Assembly: GCA_018697195.1 (NCBI GenBank)
Contig: CM031879.1
Coordinates: 25,169,660 to 25,233,659 of the forward strand
DNA from: Certhia americana
Lineage: Eukaryota; Chordata; Aves; Passeriformes; Certhiidae
DNA: 64,000 bases
Direction: 5' to 3'
Shown: positions 24,149 through 36,213 of the stretch, one piece after another
How the letters are laid out: every line of letters begins with the position of its first letter
How positions within the stretch are numbered: the stretch's first letter is position 1
Program-made: the position numbers and the translations under genes
Notes under the pieces: model-generated
Told to the model about the DNA's origin: nothing
The model's database searches: none
What the model saw: the letters and a program-made list of their open reading frames with translations, nothing else

Positions 24149-27100
24149 AAGGGATGTTATCTGTGCTCAGAACTACTTATTAGCCATCACTGAAGTTCTG
24201 CAAAGGCTGCTGTAGTTCGGAGGATACTGTATGATGAAACCATTCAGGGAAAATGTGTTGTGCCTTGCCCACAGTTTTGGTGCCTTTTTCTTTTTTTCTG
24301 TTTAAGCTTAAGGCAGGAAAAGATTTTATATATTCTTCCTCTTCCACATTTTGTCCAATATTACATTTTACCACCTGTGTTTATCAGTAGAAAGTAATAG
24401 CAATAATATGTCTTCCTGAGAAATAAAATTTCAGCATGAACTGTGAGAGGGGTTGGTTAAAGGAAAAGTCAGTTTCTCTCAATCTCTCTCTGCTTGAGTT
24501 TGTCTTTTATGGTCATCCAATTATATAAACAATAGGATACCCAGATTTTTCTTTTCTTTCTTTCTTCTTTCTCTCTTTATGCCATGCTCTTTGGTAAAAT
24601 GATTGATCTTTTTTTCCCTATTTATTCTGTGTCTGTGGTGAAAGGGAATACAAAATAGAAAGGTTTTAAAAACTGTAGAATGATTTGTGATTATCATCAC
24701 CCCCTCTTCTAGATATACAAAGTCCAATAGATGTTGTTTGGGAAAAGGTTTCTTTGTCATATATACTGTTTATATAACAGAGATGTTTAATAATGAGACA
24801 CAAAGAATTGGTTATCAACAGGTCAAAAAGAAGAAAATGTTGGATCTCTTGTGTGAATTCTGTCCCACAGCCCTTAGCAAGTCAGGCCACCCTCTAGTGG
24901 ACTGAAGTGAGATGTGGTTCTCATTTCACACATGCTTTGAAGAAAGGCTCACAATCTTGTCTAATAAGAATATGAAAAAATTCTGAAGATTGGTAAATGG
25001 TGTGAATTAGTGTACTTTTTTCAACTGCAATAGCACCAACATTTTCCAATAAAATGCTTGCTCTTTTATGAATACTGAGTCTCAATTCACTTTGAGTTAG
25101 ATCTTGGACTGAATTATTTTGGATTTTATTTGGTAAGAAAATAATTTTATTCTTCGTAAAATCATTTATTATTAAAAATTGAATTAAATTAATGCCACCA
25201 TTCTGAATAAGTTTCAGGTTGGTAAAATCAGTTAGGGCAAATTTTACAAAACTACTCCTGTTAGACTCACCAGTACATACACTGTGGCTCTATTAAAGCA
25301 GTCTCCTCCTTCTGCCTCAAATTTTTGAATACTGCACTTAAGCTAACTACAGTGAACAAAGTTTTAAATTTTTTCAAAGATGTGTGCTGCTATTTTTCAC
25401 TCATTCAGGTAACTGGGACTGTTTCATAGATGAAATAATAGCATTTAAGTGACTGATTAAATGTGTGTTCGTGAGATACTGTGGGCCAAGGAAAGGCCAA
25501 GTGGCCTTTTCATTTTCTCTCATTCTTTGTTATGGATATTCAATGTTTTTTCTAATGTGAGTTAGAGTTTTAACAAAAAAGTTTGGGCTACCCCATCTTT
25601 AGCTATCTTTCAGTTCTTCTAGCCTGAGAGTGGGACAGGAAAAACTAAGATAGAAAAAAAACTAAGACAGAAAGATGTCACATCATCTTTCTGTAGCCTC
25701 AGGGTTCATTGGTGAAACCTTATTTCTCCTTTGCCCCTACGAGATGGCTCTAGGAGCCTCTGATGTACGTAATGTTCACCACCATGAGCTGCAAATACAA
25801 GCCATTTTAAACTTCAAAGTCAGCCTATAATCCTTCCCTGCTGCACAACATAAAGTCCTGTGTTGGATGGGGTAATGCTCAGGATGTTTTAAGTAAGCAC
25901 AACCCAGAGCCGGAAGAGTAAGGCTTCTTGCCATTGTAGCTCCCGCAAGAAAAATGGAAATCCTTCCTGATCTCAGCCCTCTCCTACCTCTCCCCCACAA
26001 AAGATACTAGCCTGTGCTACAGGGGTGGGATTGTGGGTAGAGTAAGAGACAAGAAAATTTCAAAAAGTTTGGGCAAAGTTGAAAATGTTCTTTAAAAGAC
26101 AACTAAACCCTGCTATTTCTCATATCTCATCTAGCAGAGAAACAGATGATCTGGAGAAAGGTGAAATTTTTCCTTGGGTTTTGTCCCTAGCCTCCTCATG
26201 AACTCACTGTCATTCATTCAAAATCTAGTTTTCTAATTAACATGAGAATCATGCAAAAACATATTCAGTGATTTGACATGTGAAATTAAGATTAGAGAAG
26301 TGCTTCATTTTGGTTGATTAGTATGGACTGTGTAATTAGAGGGCTAGATAATTAAATCAACTAAAGTATACTTGCATAAAGAAAGTGAGTTCTTATGATA
26401 GACTATACATGCAATTAAAGTACTTCCTTGATAGGCATACATTTACATATTTGTTAAAATGTTATTAAATCATACTAAAATTCTGTTTTGTAAAAAAAAG
26501 ATGAAGTAATTGAATTTCATTATTTAGGTAATGCTAAAGAATATTTTTTTTCAAACTATCTGCAGGTTTTATAACCAAAACAACTATAATTATTAATGTT
26601 CATTAAGTTATTTTTCTGCTGATTTCACTATGATGCTTGGTGATTTTAAAATAGAAATATAATCTATTTTATGAAAATTATATATATAGCTTAATAGGTT
26701 ACAGGATAGAAAAAAATTCTCTCAGACTGATAGAGAGACAATGAAATTAATGCAGACTAACTTCAGCAATTTGTTTAGCATACATTTTAACTGATTACTG
26801 AGTGCACATTAAAAAAACTAAGTAATTATTTGTTTGTAATGGACAATAAACACAATCCATAGTTATTAAAATACAATGATTCTGTGTCTGCATTTTTTTC
26901 AAAATTGGAAGATGATTTCAAGACTTTTTCCTCTCTTTCATTATGTAGAAAGGCAGAGCATCCTTGGCCCTCCACATCCCTTTTTGTGGTTCAGGATTAA
27001 CCATGACCATTTCTAGTGTTTTCAGTCTGTGAGAACGCAGCTCTGTTTAGAATGCAGCAAGTGTAGTTAAAAACTGTAATAAATACTATGCGGTTACAGT

Positions 27101-30100
27101 AAAAATCCCACGACTATTTGGTTAAATTCTAAGATGACACCTTTATATCAGAAATGGGCAATTTTAATTTTTTTTCTTTTTTTAAGTGTGTTTCCACACA
27201 GATTATGTCCATGTGTAAAAGAGACAACACTTTTGGAACAGCTTTATTGCTAATGACTACACGTGCTCCTATCCTGGTTTCTGAGGCACCATGGCTTCAA
27301 GGAGGAGGATCAGTGGTGGCTTTTCTCACTTCTTGTAGCCCTAGAGTTAAAAAAGAGGTGAGCTGGTGTGTTTTTTTATGGCGATTAATTCTCACCAGTT
27401 CTGCGAAGCACACCCTTTCTGTATCTTCCATGTGGGTTGTGATGAGGAATTCCTTTCTGAGTGAAGGTCAGTTTTAAAGAAATCTGTGTTGTGGTGTTAT
27501 CAGTTAATTTATTAGTTGACTTATTAATTATAGCTGGTTGTCATTGTGGGATTTGCCTGGAAGAGGAAGAAAAGAGTTCATGTAACCCTGTTCTTCCAGC
27601 ATTTTCAGTGCAATGTCATCAACCCAACATTGTTATTTGCATTTTTGGATGTTCTGGAAAGACTGTTGACGTTTTCCTAAAAGGGCTATGCTCCCATGCA
27701 GACTAATTTTTATTAATATGTATCTTTCCAAAATTGAATAATTTGTTCAGTGATAAACAAAAGCCACATTTCTGGCTCTTGTTCTTTGTCTTTTTTGAAG
27801 ATGAGAGGCTTGTTGCCAACAATGAATTCAAATTTCTAAAATTGCACTTCGTAATGGAAAATGCTGTATCAGATTACTTAACCTGCTGTGAGATTTCTTT
27901 TATCAGATCTGAGAGTTAGTGTTGATACAATAGAGCAAAAGCAGATGGAAACAAATCTGTAAAGAATTTCACATAAGGAAAAATTCACATATACACAAAG
28001 CCCCAGTTACTTCATTAAATGCTATGTAGGTAGTAGGTGCTATATGACTTGGCAAAATCTGGAAGTGCATAGTAAAGAGCCTTATAGTACAGGCAAATTC
28101 AGTCATGAGTGATGGGGTTGAATGAAAGCGGGAATGAGGAGGTGATCTTGGTGATCAAGGAGATATTTCCTATTGCAGAAAACTTCCCTATTCATCTAGC
28201 AGCTGTTTTCTATGAAACAAAAATTATGAGATCCAGGCAAAAGCTGTAGTCTCTTTCCTCATTATGGGTCCCATATAGAGCCATAGTCAGCCTTATGCAG
28301 GAGTGGCTTGAGGTCTGAAAAATCTTAACAAGTTTTATCCCACTGGGTCCAACACAGGGTGATAGCTGAGTTCTAATTTTCATCTTGAGCCTCTTTTAGT
28401 GGGCAAGAATCCCTGGCATACCAGTATCTGCAGAAGGCTGGAAGTGAGTCACACATAGCAACCACAACCTTCCTATGTCACATGGGATTCTTAATGAAGA
28501 GAGAGTAGTGAAAAGCATAAAGAGAATCTTTATATGCATCTGGGTAAGGCAGATGAAATATCTATAAAGCAATTTTCAAGCTCAGTGTATATGTTTAAAA
28601 ATTGATTTCATCTCGGTAAGTTTGTCTTACTTATGGTGATGTCTCAGGTTTTGTATCCTTCATTAATTGGATATAACTTATTGGGATCTTCTCTATCTTT
28701 AAGACTGAGATGCCCTTGTTGATTTCTAAAGGATCTGCTTGTTTGTGATCCTTGTTTGTGGGATGCAGAATGCGCATGGAATATAGCATTTAGGGCCGTA
28801 GCTCTTGGAGCTAATCTGTACCTAAGGCTGATGGAGAAAATAGTGGCAGTAATGATTTGAATGTAAGGCCTAGAACTCCCATCCTGGTGTCAATTCGCTG
28901 TAATTGGGTGGTGATAGGTCTTGAAATTTATAGAGAAGCCATTTTCCATTTCTTTGCTCATATCTATTTGCCTTTCTATGGAACATTAACTGATATTTTA
29001 TCTGAAACAGGTTTGTACTTTTTCTGTTGACACTGTGCGGTGTGGAAAATAGTATGTGGTCAGTGAAAGGGAACTACCTTCTCCCAATAATAACTTCATT
29101 TTAAATTTAGCCATCTTCCCTGATAATGCCACATTTGTGGCAATAAATGCTATATATATAATGTCTGTTTCCCAAGGGCAGAACTTCTGACTTGGATTTC
29201 TTAAATTTTTTGATGAAACTGAACAAACTATTCTTGTTGCATTTTATTGTGGTTTAATATTAAAATGTGTGGATAGAAAGAGAAATTCTAAATTATCTGG
29301 TTTTCATAGCTATTTGCACAAAAGCTGTCTTGGTGATTTAGAAAACTTTAGAGTCACTAAGCTAAATATTAGAACTAGAATGCCATTTTGCTTTTTGTTA
29401 CTTTTACTCTGAGTCTGATATAAGTATCAGTTATTTTCCCATGCCATCAATAGCATGATTTGTCCTGGTGATGACAAAAAACAGCACAAATAAGAGTGCA
29501 GAATATGGTTACCTAATGTTAGTTTAAATAAAGTACACTAAACTATGGGAGTGTAATGAGTAACTAAGTGAGGTCCTTAGTAGTTTAGTTATACAATTTC
29601 ATTTTCTTCAACTTGCAGATCTAGAAGATTAATTACAAGGCCACTGGAACATGCAACATCCATATTGATTAAAACCCAAACAATCTAACTAGGAAGGCAG
29701 TAAATTTCTTCCCTCTTATCTCTATTTTTACTGCCAAAATCTGTACACATGAAATATTTTTATTTTAAAAATGTGAAGCTATCTTTAAATCAATAAGCTG
29801 GAGATAGAAAGGATCATGTATGCCATGACTTACTGGAGGAGGAGTTGTTTCAGAGGCTTTCACATAGTTTCCATTACTAAGGAAACCACTTATTTTGTCT
29901 GTGCATGTTTTGAATAGATCTCTCATTTGAAGTCTGGTGCTCAGACCAGGATTACATTATAGCACTGAGAAAGAGGCCAAGGAAACAAAAGAAGCATAAA
30001 ACCACTCTGTCTTTAAGGAATATAACATATTGAATTATGTGCTTATGAAAGTGTACATAACTATATATATTTGAGAGATCTGTCTATATATGTGTGCATT

Positions 30101-30312
30101 TTGATTATTTTGTTCCTACAAAAAGCAACATGAAAATATTAATAAATTAGGCAGGGAAATGAGATCTTGTTACTTCCTGTACTTTGCATACCTCTATTGG
30201 AAGAAGATTTGAAAAAGCTGGTGTATCATGGTGTGGCAACAAATATTAGTCCTGATTTTCATTTCCTGAAACAAAACTCAGAGTGAGATTGAAATAGAAA
30301 GAAATCCCTATC
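24149..30312. other. Unique AT-rich sequence, no gene seen
   Basis: About 6 kb without a recognised transposon or exon. Short frames on both strands (for example 25776-26000 minus, 27154-27477 plus, 27461-27706 plus) have no recognisable domains. If the island at 23.7-24.0 kb starts a plus-strand gene, this is likely intron. Confidence 0.5.
25641..25673. repeat. Short tandem duplication, 17-bp unit
   Basis: AAAACTAAGATAGAAA at 25641-25656 is followed by AAAACTAAGACAGAAA at 25658-25673, one substitution apart. It is probably a small replication-slippage duplication. Confidence 0.8.
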
Positions 30313-30317
30313 CATGG
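30313..30317. repeat. Target-site duplication, left copy (CATGG)
   Basis: CATGG directly abuts the left edge of the solo LTR and is repeated exactly at 31027-31031. A 5-bp duplication fits an ERVL-type integration. Confidence 0.85.
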
Positions 30318-31026
30318 TGTCATGGTTTGAATGACAGCTGTCTGCTAAGAAGGCAGGAGCCTCCCTTGGAATGAAGAATTTTAACCCCCTTCCTCCGAAT
30401 TATTATAACTTTTGGAATTAAGGGGTCTCAGCAAAGATATGGGAATAGGAATAACAGTTCTTTATTAGGGGAAGTACAATAAGCAATAAAACAAAAACAT
30501 ATGCAGTAAGACAAACAAATAAACAAACAAAACCCACTGACAGAGTCAGGATACGACCTGACACTCTGTGGGTCAGGGTGTTGGTGGCAGTCCCATTCAA
30601 TTGTGGCTGCAGTCTCAGTGGCAGATGTGGCTCTGTTGAAGTGATGCTCCTTTAGAAAAGTGGAGTTTTTCACTGAAGGTCCAGTGGTGAGAGATGGGCC
30701 TGGTCTTCCTCTGAGAATCCAGTGGAAAAGGCTGCCTTGGTGTTCCAACTCCCAGATTTTATCCAGGTAGGAATACTTGGCTCCTCGCCCTGGTTGGAGC
30801 ATTTCCCAGTGGGATGATGTAATTCTGTCAGTGAGACTCAATGGCCCATTAACAGAAGATCTCTCTCTGGAGGGAGGCTGGGTTGTGGAAGAGATCAGAA
30901 AACTGCCCCAGCAGGTTTTTGACAGTTGGCCATTGACAGAAAATTACTCCCCATACACACCCCAGTTTCATCAGATGGTGATAGAATACAGAGGTTTGGT
31001 TACATTTAGCACTGCAACCCATGACA
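30318..31026 (-). mobile_element. Solo LTR of an avian ERVL-type endogenous retrovirus
   Basis: A 709-bp element bounded by near-perfect terminal inverted repeats, TGTCATGGTTTG at 30318-30329 and CAACCCATGACA at 31015-31026 (11 of 12 positions pair), flanked by a perfect CATGG duplication. Read on the minus strand it starts TG and ends CA, has a TATA-like GATAAAATC near 30750-30766, a T/GT-rich region, and an AATAAA signal at 30461-30466 about 140 bp before the 3' end. I recognise the internal sequence as a passerine ERVL LTR family, from memory. No gag, pol or env sequence is present on either side, so it is the product of recombination between the two LTRs of a former provirus. Minus-strand open frames of 137 and 60 codons inside it are incidental. 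The intact ends and exact duplication suggest fairly recent insertion. Confidence 0.92.
30461..30466 (-). terminator. LTR polyadenylation signal AATAAA
   Basis: TTTATT on the plus strand reads AATAAA on the minus strand at the position expected for the R region of the LTR. It is preceded by a long T/GT-rich stretch. It could end minus-strand transcripts that read into the LTR. Confidence 0.75.
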
Positions 31027-31031
31027 CATGG
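31027..31031. repeat. Target-site duplication, right copy (CATGG)
   Basis: Exact repeat of the 5 bp at 30313-30317, directly after the right end of the LTR. Confidence 0.85.
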
Positions 31032-33981
31032 TTATGATAAAACAAGCCTGTAAGGATGGCGCTGCATTCAACGGTTGATCAAACTGTTTTCTTGGAAAAT
31101 GAGTCTGTTTTGGCAAAATTCTTGATGAAGTGTAAGACCTGACTGCAAATACATACCCAACCATACTTACACATGTGTTATAGTCGGGTCAGCACATTTT
31201 CCCCACATGAACAGCACATGTATTCTGTGCTGACCAAACACTTGTATTAACAAACAATTGAATTAATAACCCCTATATTAGAAATTATGTATGCTCAGTT
31301 GATATTCTCAGAAACAAAAAGGTCGCCTTAGTACAGCCAGATGAATCTGGTTTGATATGCATAAAGTATAAGTATTTAAATAACTTGGAACTGATTTTGA
31401 AGTATCCTCAAAGATGAGAATTCTTCACAAATAAGCCCAAAGTGTCAGAGAAATGTAGAAATCTAGAAGATTACAAGCGAGCTGTAGGGAAATGAAGTTT
31501 CTGTTCTACTCTATGAATTAGTTTATCAGTTATTTTTTTTGCCAAACAGGATAGATAATTGAATTGATGGATAATTGAAGAAAAAGATTAAAATTAAGGG
31601 CTACAAAGCCCTAGGTTCTGTAGGGTCATGTGACAACAAAACCCATACTATAGAAACTAATTTCCCCTATGTTTTATGTGTGCTAATGCCAATTTATTTT
31701 GAAATTAAGGAACTTCAGTCATCAGTCCTTGCTATAAGAGATGTCTGATGAATTTGTAATAGTTGTATAGTTCATGAGCCATTTTGGGTGACAAAACTTC
31801 ACTCTTAAAGCTCCTATGCCTCAAAGGGATTTATGTGTGTGTCTGTGTGCACAATTAATAAGCAGTCTGTCCCTATAGATATTTTGCTGTAACTCCTTGA
31901 CTGTTAAATGCATGGGAAAATTGGGAAAATGACAGCTATAGTAAAGCTGACATGTCCTTGTCTTGACTTAGTTGAATACTTTTGGGTGAAGCAAAATAAA
32001 TTAGATTATATAGAGATATCAGAACTCATTTGTCTTGGCTGAGAAATATTAATTTTTAATATTTCAGAATATTTTTGTTATTTCAATACTATAGTGGCAA
32101 TGTTTGCTTTCTGCTGTTGAATTGTAAGAATTCACAACATGTCTCAAGGAACTAAAAGCATTGCTATTCATTATCCTTTAATTTATGTCTGCAGCAAGAA
32201 ATAAGATCTTCAGTGTTTGGTAATACTGACCATTTCCTTTATGGTGTAACTGGTGTGTTTCCAAGAGAGTGCATTCAGCTTCTAACTCCCATCGGTATTA
32301 TCATACAAGAGATAAAATAATTTTTTTTTAATATAAAATAACAGGGATAGGTACTTTCAGAGAAAGTTAACATCTGTTTTGCTACAAGACTATCACCTGG
32401 TAAGGACCAGGATCATTTGATACTGAGAAATAATTAAGAGTTAATAATTTAATTGGGAATTCTGATTACCAGAGAAGAGGAACTAATGTTTTGTAGAAAT
32501 TTAACTAATAATTCTGTAAAAGTATCATATAAAATGCAAACTATTGTTTAGTGCCAAGTATACGTTTTGATGACATCACTGTGATGAGAAGTCCAAGGAC
32601 AGGTTGATGGGAGAAGGAGAGTGGTTTTCCCACAATAAGCAGCTCAGAGGAACATAGGAGTATTATTCAGAAAGGCTGCTTGAATTTTAATAATAGAAAT
32701 GGGATTACACTCTAAGTAGTTGATGATGGAAGGTCATTTGGAGCCAATAAAATGTAATTCTGCTTTAAATTGTGGGCTTATTAGAAATATCTGAGAGGTA
32801 GAACATATCTGCATTACTGGTTGACCAAGAAGTAAGAGCTCACAGGGCGGCACAGCTGGGAAAAAGAAGCAAATATGTCTGAGTGTGCAACAGGACTGTT
32901 CAAAGTTGTTCCAGGAGCAGTAAGGAATTGGCCACTTCACTTAGAATAATAATTCAGTTATGATTTTTTCTGTGCTTGAAAATCATATGAACTCAAAGTG
33001 GAACACATGCAATTAAATACTATTCAGGTGACAGCAGAGCCCACATTACAGAGGGGTTTATAAAACCTTGTCTTGTGTAGTGTAGGAGAGTCAGGGGGAA
33101 AATAGGATTCCTGCTGATAAATACATCCTGCTGGTACATAATGAGGAAAAAGTAGCAGAAGAACAAAATTTGTGTGTGTCTGTGATTAAATTTAGGTCTG
33201 TTTTTTTTTTTCCCCCCCTGTGAGTCATCACATCCTGGGATAAATTTCCAGTGGAAATAGCTTGGATAGAAAATCAAAGCAAGAGCAATCCAAACCAACC
33301 ACAACTCAGGTGAAATAAATCACTAGCAAAAAACCCCTCTTCAAAGATACTGATTGGCGTATTTATAAAAGATGTGTGTTTACAAATAACTGACTTCATG
33401 CCTACAGAAGAAGCAGCTAAATTTAACATTTTTGGAAAATCTTTCCAGTCCTTTTTTGCTTATCAAATATTAAGCCTACTTATCAGATTCCTGTATAAAT
33501 CCAGTCCTTATCTGTATGTTCTAAAATCTATTAAATTCTCTTTGATAATTTTGAATTTTTGTGACAGTGGGAATTTATATCTCCTCACCCACTGGGAATA
33601 CTCATTTTTCAAGGTTAAAGCAGCTTTTCTCAATATTTACCCAGGTAGGGATAAATAAAGCAAATATGAATTTAGTATTTTACATTTACTTGCAATTACA
33701 AAGTAGTGGTTTACCTGTCTCTGCATGAAAATAGTTTAGTGGCACTACAGAAAGTTCAGAAGAAAAAAAGGAAACTAATATCTATATTTAAGTCTTTTTT
33801 TTGCCACTTTTCTAGATAGTTCTGGAAACAATAATCCTTTTGATAATACTCTCTGAAACAAATTGTCAGGACTTCAATTTTATCCAAAATTTTGTTCCAA
33901 TGTGCCATTTTGATCACCAAATAGAAGCCTCACTCAAATACATTTTCATCAGTTTCTTCCTCTGGTTATGTTGGTGTTCTT

Positions 33982-33982
<1 letters not shown>
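31032..33982. other. Unique AT-rich sequence, no gene seen
   Basis: No recognisable repeat family, exon or RNA gene. Short frames such as 33020-33304 (minus) and 33374-33658 (plus) carry no recognisable domain. Confidence 0.5.

Positions 33983-34014
<32 letters not shown>
33983..34014. repeat. Poly-T run
   Basis: An uninterrupted run of 32 T, followed by more T-rich sequence with GTTT words to about 34062. Read on the minus strand this could be the A-tail of a retroposed sequence, but no body is recognised and no duplication is evident. Confidence 0.9.
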
Positions 34015-34015
<1 letters not shown>

Positions 34016-35298
34016 GCTGGGGGTTTGTTTTTTTATTTGTTTGTTTAGGGTTTTTTTATTTAGACAGATAATCTAAGTTCAGCTACAAGGAAGTTGCAAA
34101 AACGCCTTAAATGCACCAAAAAATTCATATAAGCCTAACTATTTTGCATGCAAAATCCTCTAGCCCCAAAACTGTCTAACTTTTTTTTAGTGTGATCTTT
34201 TAGCACTCCTAATTTTGCTGACATCTACTTTTTCTTTGAGTACTGTAAGAAATAGCTGCAATAAATCCACTTTTTAGGTACATCTGTATTTCTTCCTTGG
34301 GCTTTAGGTAGAATTTTTCTTTAGCTAATAGGCCATTCATATGTTCAGCCATCTCCTGAAGTGGCTTTAATAGGCAGGTACATTAACTCATTTCATATTT
34401 TTCTACCGAGAGATATTCATCAAGGTAACAAACTTGATGATGGAAGAGCATATTCTTCTCATTACTGCTAATTCAAATGTTATGCCAAATAGGCTTTCAG
34501 GAACCAGAACACAGATAGTTATGGCCTTAATGAAATAGTAATAACATTCAAACTGGAAACCCAAGATGTTAAAATGCATGGGTCGAAGAGGGAGAAATCA
34601 AACTGCTGATACATTCTCATATTTTCCTAACTGTACTCTCAGGACACATATTTTTGTCATGGCTTCTGTTATGTCACATGGAGAATATTGAACTAAACAT
34701 AAAGGAGGCTCAATATTGCTGTTTAAAAATGAGCCTCAGGAGTGACCTAAATGGTGAATAATTTGGTACATCAGGCAGGAGCACTAAGTTTTGACCAAGA
34801 GAGGAAATTCTAGTAATTCCGTTAATTTCACTAATCTCTCCTGAGACCGTCCTGGTTCTCGGTATGAGTGCAACTAATTTTGGAGAGAAGCCAAACTTCA
34901 TTGCTGCCTACACTGCATTTAAAAGCCTTTAATTGAATATTCCTAACTGAACTAATTATAAACTACCTTAGGCTTTGAATCTCACTTTCCACAGATTCAT
35001 CTTTCCCATGTCCACTTTTTTCCTCGTCTTTATGATTGTGCAAAGAACATGCAATTGCTTTCTCCCACCCTGCCCCTAATTTTTAGAAAAAGAAAAAGCA
35101 GTTCACCTTCATTTTCTCTGCAGTCTTCCCCACTGACTGTTCTGGTCTTTGCCTTTGCTAACTTCTGTCCAGAGGGATGCAGATTTCAGTCCTTTGCTTC
35201 CTCTTTCAAGGTATCTTTTCCATCACACACTTTCAAGGATGTCAGAGGCAGGTCTATGTGTAATCTATTCCTTCCTTTGGCTGTGGCAGAAAGACTCC
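34015..35298. other. Unique AT-rich sequence, no gene seen
   Basis: Nothing recognised beyond the T-rich trailing edge of the homopolymer. Overlapping plus-strand open frames at 35049-35303 and 35149-35367 lie in a slightly GC-richer patch and show no domain. Confidence 0.45.
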
Positions 35299-35534
35299 TG
35301 TAATCTTGGCTTAAACACTGTACTGAGGTGGTCTGCCTTAGTAGGGCTCAACACAAGGCCTGTCTGACCCTAGGACATTGCTGTCAGCCTAGGACCTGCA
35401 TAATAGGCTCTGTTTCTGTGGTTTTCCCTCCTTTTGCAATAAAGTATTTGCATGGAACAGGCACACAGAACACTTACGGATAAGTGCTGCCTAAGCAATA
35501 GCTGCCCCTCACCCTCCTGGAGTCAGCTGCTACA
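35299..35534 (+). mobile_element. Possible short LTR remnant (weak)
   Basis: About 236 bp that begins TGTAATC, ends GCTACA, and carries AATAAA at 35438-35443 followed by further sequence, giving an LTR-like order of U3, polyadenylation signal and U5. The segment is GC-richer than its surroundings. I do not recognise the family, and the flanks show no convincing duplication. It could equally be the 3' end of a non-coding transcript or ordinary unique sequence. Confidence 0.2.
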
Positions 35535-36156
35535 ACCCATTTCTCAGTTTAAATCATGGAAAGGTAAAATCATGGATGCAGTCCATTTTTCTTCTTTTTT
35601 GGTGGAAAAGAGGTGAAGCAAGGTATATAACTTTTTCATGGGTAAATGCTTTGGAAGCTTGTAAGGCAAATAAATTGAAACATCAGTATTCTGGCTTGGA
35701 TGAACTGTTGAGAGGAACTTTTACTTGGTATGTACCAGTATGGCTTTTCCTTTGCCCATAAAAAAGGAAAGCATAACTGTAGTCCAAAGGTTCTATGGTG
35801 CTGATGGCACCAAATATCCATTGTCTCTCTAGAGAAGCCTTGACTAAGTCTCTGCCTTGACTAAATTTTGGTTCTACCAAGCTTGAAGGTCTATGTTCAT
35901 AATTTACTAAACCCATTTAAATATTTATTTAAAATTGGTTTGACATCTTCACTATATTTATGATCAACACCTATTTCTGTGCTTTAAATAAATGTTCTGC
36001 AGCTTGCTTTTAAAAAAAAAAAAGAATCTAAAGTTTATGATCTTGACTAAGGACGAATATGAATTATTATCTCTATTCTTTAGTTTTTATGGTTCTTCTG
36101 TGTCAACCTTAGTGGCAAAGGATTTTTAAAGCAAATCAGATAACAATAAATTAGGC
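35535..36156. other. Unique AT-rich sequence, no gene seen
   Basis: Open frames on both strands at 35576-35916 overlap one another and have no recognisable content. An A11-12 run lies near 36013. Confidence 0.5.
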
Positions 36157-36171
36157 TTTTTTTTTTTTTTT
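36157..36171. repeat. Poly-T run
   Basis: Fifteen consecutive T residues just upstream of the hairpin at 36184. Confidence 0.85.
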
Positions 36172-36183
36172 CTCTTCCCTTTT

Positions 36184-36213
36184 CATATCTTAACACAGAA
36201 GAGTTAAGATATG
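36184..36213. repeat. Perfect 11-bp inverted repeat (hairpin)
   Basis: CATATCTTAAC at 36184-36194 and GTTAAGATATG at 36203-36213 are exact reverse complements separated by an 8-nt loop. Pairing does not extend past the stem. The stem is AT-rich and too short for a microRNA precursor. It may be a chance palindrome or the remains of a small inverted-repeat element. Confidence 0.8.

Noticed and set aside
28024..28042. GTAGGTAGTAGGT, reminiscent of the let-7 family
   Set aside because: The seed does not match exactly and there is no opposing hairpin arm.
30428..30841. 137-codon minus-strand open frame
   Set aside because: It lies wholly inside the solo LTR, across its U3 and R regions, which do not encode retroviral proteins. 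No domain is visible.
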